Assembly: GCF_001747105.1 (NCBI RefSeq)
Contig: NZ_MDGQ01000005.1
Coordinates: 1,116,001-1,180,000, forward strand
DNA from: Roseivirga misakiensis
GTDB lineage: Bacteria; Bacteroidota; Bacteroidia; Cytophagales; Cyclobacteriaceae
Length of the DNA stretch: 64,000 bases
Direction of reading: 5' to 3'
In this document: positions 55,046 through 62,540 of the stretch, in pieces
Layout of the letters: every line of letters begins with the position of its first letter
Position numbering within the stretch: the first letter of the stretch is position 1
The notes under the pieces: model-generated
The model's input: only the letters and a program-made list of their open reading frames with translations
What the model was told of the DNA's origin: nothing
Database searches by the model: none
Translations under genes and position numbers: made by a program

Positions 55046-57880
55046 ATGGAAACTTTTCATCAAGCAGTTGTAGCCCAGATAGATCCCAATAAATTGGGGG
55101 ATTTAAAGTCGTGCTGCTATGTGTTTCCAACAAAAAGGGGAGGTGTCTTTTTTAAACGTGCGCTGTTAGATCGTTTCGGCCGTCAAAACTTTATTTTACC
55201 CACCATACTTAGTATCGAAGATTTGGTTCAGGAAATGACCAAAATGACGATTACAGATGAACTGACACTGTTATTTAACCTTTTTAAAGTCTATCAGAAG
55301 CGAGATAAAGACCTGACCTTCGATAAATTCTATGCTTGGGGGAAAGTCATTCTGAAAGACTACGACGAAATCGATCGCTATTTAGCAGATGCCAAAAAAA
55401 TCTACTCCGCCCTTCAAGATATTAAGGAAATCGACCATGTCTTTGGTTATAATGATGAACTGAGAGACATCATTGAGCGCTTTAGAACGCTGACCGAGAA
55501 GCAGGAAAAAACGAAGCTACTGACCGAGTTTCTCAAAATTTGGAAAGAGGTCGGTAACGTTTACGGTGAATATCAAGATGTTCTGCTTCAAGAGGAAAAA
55601 GCCTATGGTGGCATGCTTTACCGATCTCTGGCCGAGGTACTCAAGCACGAAAACTTCGATCATAAGTATTCGCATTACCACATTTGTGGATTTAATGCCC
55701 TTTCTAAATCGGAGGAAGTGATTTTTGACGTATTGGTCAAAGCTAAAATAGGCACGCTGTATTGGGATGTAGATCGTTATTACTTGAATGACTATATCGA
55801 AGAGGCAGGTGATTTTGTAAGAGATTATGCCAAAAAATGGCCTGATTCTGTTTGGATAAATGCCGATTCGCTACGCCACCCAAAGCAAGTTACAGTTCAT
55901 GCGGTGCCACAGTTGATGGGACAAGCGCATTTGGCGGCAGACTTAATGTCGGAAGTAGTCGCTTTGGGTGGAAAACCTGAGGAATCCGCGATCGTATTGG
56001 CCGATGAAAAGCTACTACTGCCGTTATTATACGCCATTCCACTAGCCGATCAGCACGTAAATGTGACAATGGGGTACCCCATGAAGGCCACCGTAGTATA
56101 TGATTTCGCCTTGTCTTATTTGGAACTTATTCGTCGGGCTAAAACTGTTTCGGGCGACACTATATTCCATGTCTATGATCTAAGACCCTTCCTTTCCAAC
56201 GCTTATACGGCCATTTTCCATGAAGGCATTTATGACGACCTGAATCATTGGTTTGTTCAAGAAAAGAAGAACAAGGTGAGCTTATCAGCACTTCTAGAGC
56301 GATTAAATTCACAAGAACTAAAAGAATTACTGAGTGTTGGGCAGGAATGGTCGGCTATTAGTGAAGGGTTTAAGAAATACCTGACTTCGGTATTCTACCA
56401 CTTCAAATCATTAGAGCAGGGTGTAGCCGATCGTGAGTTTATATACTTCTTCCTTAAATCACTAAATCAGTTTAATGACTATGTGAAAAATAGGGAAGGC
56501 TTTTCAATTCGCCTGATTAAAAAGATCATACAAGAGCACTTTAGATCCTTGAAAATTCCATTTGAGGGCGAACCGGTCAAGGGTTTTCAGATTATGGGAT
56601 TTCTAGAAACTAGAACACTAGATTTTAAGAATGTTATTATTCTATCGACTAATGAAGGTAAAATTCCGGCAGGTAGAAGCTTGAATTCATACATTCCCTA
56701 TGGCCTAAGAAAGGTTTTTGAACTTCCAACTTTTGAAGAGCAAGACGCTATTTATGCCTACCATTTTAAGCGGCTTATGCAGCGTGCTGAGAATATTCAT
56801 TATGTATATGACAACACCGTAGCGGCCGATTCTACTGGGGAGGTGAGTCGTTTTGTGCTACAGCAATTACGCCGATACAAGGCGTTGCCAAACTACACAG
56901 TGAGCGAGAAGCTTTACGAAGGAATAATTCCGCCTCAGGAAGAGAAAAATGAAATCACCATCGTAAAAGATGAGGCCGTTATGGAGATGCTGGGTCGTTA
57001 TATCTCTGGAAACGAAGAAGGCAAATTTCTATCACCGACTTCGCTCACGACCTATATTACCTGCCCACTCAAATTCTATTTCCAATATGTAGCGCGATAC
57101 AGCGAGCAAGATCAGGTAGAAGAAGACATCGATGCGCGTAACTTGGGAATTGTAGTGCACGAGGTGTTGGAGAAACTCTATACGCCACATTTGGACAGAG
57201 AAATCGACAGCAGTCAGATTAAGCTTCTGAAAGGCTTAGTTGAAAAGCAGTTGATAGTGTCGTTGGAAGAAAACAAGATTATTCAACCGAACCAGACCCT
57301 GACAGGACGAGATTTGGTGACCAAAAAGGTGATGGAGCAAATGGTACACAAAGTCCTTGATCTAGATATCCGACTGGCACCATTTAAAATGGTTGGTTTG
57401 GAAAAGAGCGATTATCGCTATCAAGTATCGCTGCCTTCAGGCCAAAAAGCGGATATAGGAGGTACCATCGACCGCATGGATGAAAAAGACGGCGTGACTC
57501 AAATTATCGATTACAAAACAGGTAAAGTAACGCTAGCTCCCCGAACCAGTCTAAAGTTACCTGCTGATGAATACGTAAGTACATATTTCGAAAAACCAGC
57601 TTTGAAATCTGGCTTTCAAGGGTATTTGTATGCGCTTTTAACTCGCGGGCATGTGGCTGAACAAGTCAGAATTGGCATTTTGAGTATGCGCCATTTGAGC
57701 CAAGGCACCCAATGGTTAAGGTCAGGAAATACAGTGTCAGCGGACATTATCGATGCATTTGATGCACAACTGAAGGAAATGGTTCAAGAAATCTATAACC
57801 CTCAAATTCCATTTACCCAAACAGAAGATGTAGCCCAATGCGAGTACTGTGCTTTCAATAGGGTGTGTCGGAGGGTCTGA
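55046..57880 (+). CDS. AddB-like nuclease with iron-sulfur-cluster cysteines
   Basis: This 944-aa protein is the partner of the helicase gene 14 bp upstream. The N-terminus has YVFPTKRGGVFFKRAL where AddB of Bacillus has a Walker A motif, so ATP binding looks lost. The C-terminus is a PD-(D/E)XK nuclease (GGTIDRMDEKD, IIDYKTGKV). Cys 673 in ITCPLKFYF and C932, C935, C941 in QCEYCAFNRVC match the four cysteines of the AddB 4Fe-4S nuclease. It should cut and process DNA ends with AddA in the cytoplasm. Chi-site recognition is not deducible. Confidence 0.88.
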   Translation: METFHQAVVAQIDPNKLGDLKSCCYVFPTKRGGVFFKRALLDRFGRQNFILPTILSIEDLVQEMTKMTITDELTLLFNLFKVYQKRDKDLTFDKFYAWGKVILKDYDEIDRYLADAKKIYSALQDIKEIDHVFGYNDELRDIIERFRTLTEKQEKTKLLTEFLKIWKEVGNVYGEYQDVLLQEEKAYGGMLYRSLAEVLKHENFDHKYSHYHICGFNALSKSEEVIFDVLVKAKIGTLYWDVDRYYLNDYIEEAGDFVRDYAKKWPDSVWINADSLRHPKQVTVHAVPQLMGQAHLAADLMSEVVALGGKPEESAIVLADEKLLLPLLYAIPLADQHVNVTMGYPMKATVVYDFALSYLELIRRAKTVSGDTIFHVYDLRPFLSNAYTAIFHEGIYDDLNHWFVQEKKNKVSLSALLERLNSQELKELLSVGQEWSAISEGFKKYLTSVFYHFKSLEQGVADREFIYFFLKSLNQFNDYVKNREGFSIRLIKKIIQEHFRSLKIPFEGEPVKGFQIMGFLETRTLDFKNVIILSTNEGKIPAGRSLNSYIPYGLRKVFELPTFEEQDAIYAYHFKRLMQRAENIHYVYDNTVAADSTGEVSRFVLQQLRRYKALPNYTVSEKLYEGIIPPQEEKNEITIVKDEAVMEMLGRYISGNEEGKFLSPTSLTTYITCPLKFYFQYVARYSEQDQVEEDIDARNLGIVVHEVLEKLYTPHLDREIDSSQIKLLKGLVEKQLIVSLEENKIIQPNQTLTGRDLVTKKVMEQMVHKVLDLDIRLAPFKMVGLEKSDYRYQVSLPSGQKADIGGTIDRMDEKDGVTQIIDYKTGKVTLAPRTSLKLPADEYVSTYFEKPALKSGFQGYLYALLTRGHVAEQVRIGILSMRHLSQGTQWLRSGNTVSADIIDAFDAQLKEMVQEIYNPQIPFTQTEDVAQCEYCAFNRVCRRV

Positions 57881-57954
57881 CCAACAAGTGAACTATTTTT
57901 TTCTATTCTCTCAAAGAGGACCTAAATTCAACCTGAATCAAAAACTCATTCCAC

Positions 57955-58320
57955 ATGCACATCAACCCAACCCCCGAGCAACAACAGCAATTCATGAAAA
58001 TGCCAGACCTTGGACCAGTTTTCATGATCAATATGCTCAAGTTCAAAACAGATGGACTAGCGAAATACCAAGCCTATATGAAAGCCGTAGCACCACTTAT
58101 TGCAGAAGTTGGGGCAGAATTAGTTTGGTCGGGACAGCCACTAAGTATACTGATCGGACCAACGGATGAAACCCTTTGGGACGCGGTTTTGATCGTAAAG
58201 TACCCTAATAAAATGGCCCTTGCTCAGTTGGGAGGTCACCCTGATTATCCTGGGCACTTAAGAACCGATGCTCTTGTAGATTCTCGACTTATCGCGACGA
58301 CTGAACTTTCGCTTTTATAA
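57955..58320 (+). CDS. DUF1330 family protein
   Basis: The 121-aa protein is a ferredoxin-like alpha+beta barrel of the DUF1330 type, with LGPVFMINMLKFKTDGLAKY, YMKAVAPLIAEVGAELVWSG and HPDYPGHLRTDALVDSRLIA. The biochemical role is unknown. It lies 74 bp after the AddB-like gene on the same strand and converges on the S9 peptidase gene. Confidence 0.8.
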   Translation: MHINPTPEQQQQFMKMPDLGPVFMINMLKFKTDGLAKYQAYMKAVAPLIAEVGAELVWSGQPLSILIGPTDETLWDAVLIVKYPNKMALAQLGGHPDYPGHLRTDALVDSRLIATTELSLL

Positions 58321-58354
58321 AAAATCCGCCATAACGTGTTGTAATGGCGGATTT
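58315..58354 (-). terminator. Rho-independent terminator of the second S9 peptidase gene
   Basis: An 11-bp perfect stem (58322-58332 with 58344-58354, 11-base loop) is followed by a T-rich run on the minus strand. It lies 24 bp past the peptidase stop. It may also slow plus-strand readthrough from the DUF1330 gene, though no plus-strand T-run follows. Confidence 0.82.
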
Positions 58355-58377
58355 AGATTGTTTATCGGCGATGAAAA

Positions 58378-60429
58378 TTAACGCCTGATATCGACCGAAA
58401 CGGATTCAGTTTTATACTTGTCAAACCAGGTTAAAATGGCAGCTACTTTACCGATCAGGTTACTCGGCCTTGCGGCTATGCCATGATAAGCACCCGGAAT
58501 TCTCACCATAGCAGTTTCTACCCCTTGCAGTTTGAGCGCTGAATAATACTGCTCCGATTCATGGATTGGCGTTCTTAGATCAGATTCCCCCGTCAAAAGC
58601 ATCGTTGGTGTAGTGACATTCCCGACCAGAGAAATAGGCGAGTGCTTCATATACTTTTCAGGGTCTTCCCACGGCTTCTTGTCGAACCAATAGCGAGTCG
58701 CAAAGGCAGACATATCTGCATAAAGAGCCCAGCTGTACCAATTAATTACAGGCTTAGCGACCACCGCAGCTTTAAAGCGATCGGTTTTACCAATAATCCA
58801 TGAGGTTAACACTCCACCACCAGAGCCCCCAGTCACGAAAAGCTGATTTTCATCGATATAGCCCCGTTTAATCACTTCATCGACCCCAGACATCAGGTCA
58901 TCGTAGTCTTTGCTTGGATAGTTCTTGTCAATCTGGTTTCCAAAGTCATAGCCATAGCTGGTACTACCACGTGGATTGGTGTAAAGGACTACATAGCCAG
59001 CCGCAGCCATCAGTTGAATTTCACCTGAGAAAACAGGGCCGTAGCTTGTGAAAGGACCGCCATGAATCTCTAGAATCAGTGGATACTTCTTGTTCGGGTC
59101 AAAATCTGCAGGCTTAACAATCCAGCCATGAATATCTAAACCATCTGCGGAAGATTTGTACCAAATCTCCTCAACGCTTCCCAATTGCTTGTAATCCAGC
59201 AGGTCTTCATTGACTTTGGTGATTCTTTTATTGTTGCCCTTATTGCCAACCCCTAAATCGGATGGTTCCTGTGTTTCAGCCCAAGTATAGGCGTAGTTGC
59301 CATTAGCTGCGATAGAAAATGCACCAGAAGTATAAGGTCTGCCCAGAGAAACACCACCCAAACCATCGGTAATCTCGGTCACCTTGCCTTTGGTAGTGAT
59401 ATAGCCAATCTTTGTATGTGCTTTATCGGTGTATTGAAAATACAGCCCTTTACCATCGGCAGACCAAGTAATATTCCCTACATCGCGATCGAGGTTTCCA
59501 GAAATAAGTTGACTATTTGAACCGTCAATATCGGCGATATACAAACGGCTGATTTGATAGCCTCTATATTTGTCGTCAAAGCCTAAATAGGCCATCTTTT
59601 TACCGTCAGGAGAAATGGCCGGATTGCCATCAGGTCCATACCGATCGGTTAGTTTGGTTAGCTGACCAGACATTAAATTAATCGAATAGATATCAGAATC
59701 AGTGCCCTCTAATTCTCTATCCTCGCGCATATTCGCACTGAAATAAAGATGTTGGCAATCTTTGCCCCATACGGCGCTGCCGTGATTGAAAGGCGCATCA
59801 GTCAATTGTCTTGGTGTACCGCCAGAAACGGGCACCGTAAAAAGCTGTTGATTGCCTTGAGGCAACTCACCAACACCATCACGTCTCCAACCAAGGTCAT
59901 CGACGTATTTTGGAGGGGAATTCCATTTGGCACCCTTCGGTGCGGCAGGCATTTTAATGGGAGAGGGCTTTGCTTTGGGGACAAACATATTGAAAGCCAG
60001 GTGTTTGTCGTCCGGCGACCAAGTAATATTTGAAGGAGACTTTTCAGAATTCACTAAAACCATCTCTTCGCCCGAATCCATCCACCTTAGGTAGATTTCT
60101 GACTTCCCAGACTTATTCGATGCATAAACGATCTTTTTACCATCGTGGGACCATTTGGGAGATCGATCATTTTGCTCTCCTGTGGTCAAAGGACGATTTG
60201 ATGACCCGTCGAAACTCGCGATCCATAGATTGGATAGGTTTCTATCGGTCATTACATCCTTGAAGTTTCGAACGTAGATGACTTTTTGTCCATCGGGAGA
60301 AATCTGAGGATCAGATACATACTCCAAGTTGAAAATATCGAGCATTTCCAATTGGTTGGAGACTTGCCCGAATAGGCCGACCGATGAAAAGAGCAGGCAG
60401 GCAAATACTAGTCGCTTAAAAGCATTCAT
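58378..60429 (-). CDS. S9 family peptidase (acylaminoacyl-peptidase type)
   Basis: This 683-aa exported serine peptidase has a signal peptide (LLFSSVGLFGQ), an N-terminal TolB-like propeller with many SPDGQKVIYVRNF-type blades, and a C-terminal hydrolase domain. The elbow GGSGGG places Ser at 536, Asp at 617 (TGESDLRTP) and His at 649 (GAYHGI). The triad is complete. It differs from the 796-aa S9 protein in length and elbow (GGSGGG vs GGSYGG), so it likely has other substrates. It is transcribed alone. Confidence 0.92.
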   Translation of the reverse strand: MNAFKRLVFACLLFSSVGLFGQVSNQLEMLDIFNLEYVSDPQISPDGQKVIYVRNFKDVMTDRNLSNLWIASFDGSSNRPLTTGEQNDRSPKWSHDGKKIVYASNKSGKSEIYLRWMDSGEEMVLVNSEKSPSNITWSPDDKHLAFNMFVPKAKPSPIKMPAAPKGAKWNSPPKYVDDLGWRRDGVGELPQGNQQLFTVPVSGGTPRQLTDAPFNHGSAVWGKDCQHLYFSANMREDRELEGTDSDIYSINLMSGQLTKLTDRYGPDGNPAISPDGKKMAYLGFDDKYRGYQISRLYIADIDGSNSQLISGNLDRDVGNITWSADGKGLYFQYTDKAHTKIGYITTKGKVTEITDGLGGVSLGRPYTSGAFSIAANGNYAYTWAETQEPSDLGVGNKGNNKRITKVNEDLLDYKQLGSVEEIWYKSSADGLDIHGWIVKPADFDPNKKYPLILEIHGGPFTSYGPVFSGEIQLMAAAGYVVLYTNPRGSTSYGYDFGNQIDKNYPSKDYDDLMSGVDEVIKRGYIDENQLFVTGGSGGGVLTSWIIGKTDRFKAAVVAKPVINWYSWALYADMSAFATRYWFDKKPWEDPEKYMKHSPISLVGNVTTPTMLLTGESDLRTPIHESEQYYSALKLQGVETAMVRIPGAYHGIAARPSNLIGKVAAILTWFDKYKTESVSVDIRR

Positions 60430-60494
60430 AAGGGTTGAAGATTGTTGAGGTAAGAAAGATAGTCAAATGAGACGAGAGAGGGAAGAGGGAATTT

Positions 60495-61097
60495 CTACTT
60501 GTTGATGTCTGACAGAGTCTTTTTAAACTCTTGAATCTCATCATAATCATCAATTTCAAGAAGGTCAATCAGTTTTAGGAAATGGAGTTTACCATGACGA
60601 TAGTATTCTATTAACTCTTTTTCAAGACGTTTTATTTGAGTTTTATACATCAACTGAAATTTGACCTCAATTTGTCTCTCATCCTTTAAAAACAAGGTCA
60701 GTGTATTATTAACACCATTTGATCTTGCTGGGTTGAAGTCTCTGGAATAATTCCACTTGTCGAAATGATCGTGTATTGAAAAATCAATTTTTGCGATGTC
60801 TGAAAGGTGATAATCAACACCGTCTATTTTAATGGAGCTAGAGGAGAAGAATAATTTTTTATGAAGGTTACCATTTAAAGGAGCCATCCTAGTATGTTTA
60901 ACGGTGGTGTAATACATGGCTAGTCCTAACGACGTGAATAGTAGTATGAAACCTAAACCCTCAAGAAATTCTGATCCTAGATATTTTTTTGAATAAAAGC
61001 TTAAAATAAATGCGGTAAGGAACAAGGACAGTACAATCATATTGGGAGTGACCTTCTTCGTCCTCTCAGGGGTGTATATTTTGTATTCTACTTCCAT
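60495..61097 (-). CDS. Membrane protein of unknown function
   Basis: The 200-aa protein has two membrane segments (about 18-38 and 44-63) and a soluble C-terminal part (LFFSSSSIKIDGVDYHLSDI, EIQEFKKTLSD). The strand order after the membrane part resembles a PH-like domain, which is inference. No family is recognised. It is the last of four closely spaced minus-strand genes (gaps 22, 15 and 13 bp) below the DUF262-type gene. Confidence 0.6.
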   Translation of the reverse strand: MEVEYKIYTPERTKKVTPNMIVLSLFLTAFILSFYSKKYLGSEFLEGLGFILLFTSLGLAMYYTTVKHTRMAPLNGNLHKKLFFSSSSIKIDGVDYHLSDIAKIDFSIHDHFDKWNYSRDFNPARSNGVNNTLTLFLKDERQIEVKFQLMYKTQIKRLEKELIEYYRHGKLHFLKLIDLLEIDDYDEIQEFKKTLSDINK

Positions 61098-61119
61098 ACA
61101 GAGCTAATATAGGCTTCTT

Positions 61120-61593
61120 TCACATCAGCAAAAACACCAGATCAGCAATCAAAAGCACCTGAAGCACAAACACCAAAGTGCTCATATTTTTGTTAAATCG
61201 GTATCGAATAAAAAAGACTGAAAGAGCCAATAATGGTAACACCAGTCCCGAAACTATTCTTAACGAATACGTATGTTCATCTCCAATTCTGGGTACTTTG
61301 TACCAGTTCACCTCTTGGAATATTCGTGAGACGGAATAGGCGACGAAATCCTGCGGTTTCACAAGGTTGGTAAAGGCTTCTTCGACAGGAAAAGTATGTT
61401 TACTCGTCTCAATTTGATAGGAGTAATGGAAGTTACCTGCCGCATTATTATACTCTTCACGAGATTTATTAATACTGACTATTTCATTCATTTCAAATTT
61501 CCCGGGAAGCGCTAAATCGACTAAAATCACCAAGGCAAGGAGGGTGAAAATTCCTGTTATAGTTAATTGAAGTTTGTTTTGATTTTTGGTCAT
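61120..61593 (-). CDS. Membrane protein of unknown function
   Basis: A TTG sits two codons upstream, but the ATG at 61593 is preferred, giving 157 aa. Membrane segments occur at about 7-28 and in the C-terminal 40 residues (LSLRIVSGLVLPLLALSVFF, LVFVLQVLLIADLVFLLM), with a periplasmic-side domain between (NKSREEYNNAAGNFHYSYQI). No homology is recognised. It is closely linked to its neighbours on both sides. Confidence 0.55.
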   Translation of the reverse strand: MTKNQNKLQLTITGIFTLLALVILVDLALPGKFEMNEIVSINKSREEYNNAAGNFHYSYQIETSKHTFPVEEAFTNLVKPQDFVAYSVSRIFQEVNWYKVPRIGDEHTYSLRIVSGLVLPLLALSVFFIRYRFNKNMSTLVFVLQVLLIADLVFLLM

Positions 61594-61614
61594 TGTCAAA
61601 ATTTACTTTGTAAG

Positions 61615-62124
61615 TCACTTATAATCATACAATGCCACTTCAGAATCTCCGTTACTAGGCAACCAACCGTTATTTATTTTTTCAACTAAGTCGATTAAAT
61701 GTTTTTTAACCTTAGACTTTGTGAAATCTAGACAAACTACTTTGTCAATTTCAAAATTATCATCATTTGCAAGGGTGGAAGCAAACCAAAACCCTTCCCC
61801 AAAGTTCTTGTGTGCAGTTGTCATCGGTGATTTTTCATAATCGTACTTCTGTTTTGTTCGCATTTCATAGTCAACTCCCCTCCATGCTATTTCTTCATCA
61901 AAATAGTCTTCTGTGATACCTGCCAAAGCTCCAGTGCTACAGGTATATGAGACGTTTTTATCCATGCAAACTTTAACCGATGATCGAACTAACTCCTCAT
62001 CTTCTTTATTGGCTATTGTGAATGCCACCCAGTCTCTTTTTGGTAAAGCAGGTTTCCATTCCGGATTATTTCTAACCTGCACGTAGAATACTTTTCTACT
62101 ATTTACTCTGCCTATAAATTCCAT
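61615..62124 (-). CDS. Soluble protein of unknown function
   Basis: This 169-aa protein has no signal peptide or membrane segment. It opens MEFIGRVNSRKVFYVQVRN and contains DWVAFTIANKEDEELVRSSV and NFGEGFWFASTLANDDN, an alpha/beta pattern. It is rich in aromatic residues and has two cysteines in VCMDKNVSYTCSTG. I do not recognise it. It lies 13 bp after the next small gene upstream and may belong to the DUF262-type locus. Confidence 0.55.
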   Translation of the reverse strand: MEFIGRVNSRKVFYVQVRNNPEWKPALPKRDWVAFTIANKEDEELVRSSVKVCMDKNVSYTCSTGALAGITEDYFDEEIAWRGVDYEMRTKQKYDYEKSPMTTAHKNFGEGFWFASTLANDDNFEIDKVVCLDFTKSKVKKHLIDLVEKINNGWLPSNGDSEVALYDYK

Positions 62125-62137
62125 GATGTTGAATAAT

Positions 62138-62383
62138 CTAGTCTTTACCTTGGTCTAAAATAGAAAGTCTACTTCTTACTTCAAGGGCATATCGAATTCG
62201 TAGTTGATCTGAAGAGTTGTTTGGTAACCAAAATGTTCCTGTTTTGGAAAAAGGATAGGTCAGTCTTTGAAACCTGTTAAGTTTAAACTGTTCTATCTCA
62301 AGTTGAGAAAGAATTTCGGCTGTTTTAAGTTGAATTTCGTTTTGAGAACTTTCTTCAATACCAATGATGATCTTATCAGTCAA
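62138..62383 (-). CDS. Small protein of unknown function, start uncertain
   Basis: A TTG at 62383 gives 81 aa (MTDKIIIGIEESSQ). The same frame stays open upstream to a TAA at 62492-62494, with coding-like residues (INQASELSQLIIQGDSSEFN) but no ATG. A longer product of up to 116 residues from a CTG at 62488 or another rare start is possible. The C-terminus reads LEVRSRLSILDQGKD. The product is mostly helical and unrecognised. It lies 47 bp below the stop of the DUF262/DUF1524 gene. Confidence 0.45.
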   Translation of the reverse strand: MTDKIIIGIEESSQNEIQLKTAEILSQLEIEQFKLNRFQRLTYPFSKTGTFWLPNNSSDQLRIRYALEVRSRLSILDQGKD

Positions 62384-62540
62384 TTCAATTAACTGATTGA
62401 AATTAAATTCGCTCGAATCCCCTTGAATGATTAACTGAGACAGTTCGCTTGCCTGATTAATTGCTATATGTAGGTCTTGAGTATTCAGTAGTTATGAATG
62501 ATAAAGAGTGTGAAAGTTATGCACATTGCTACCAGGCTTT

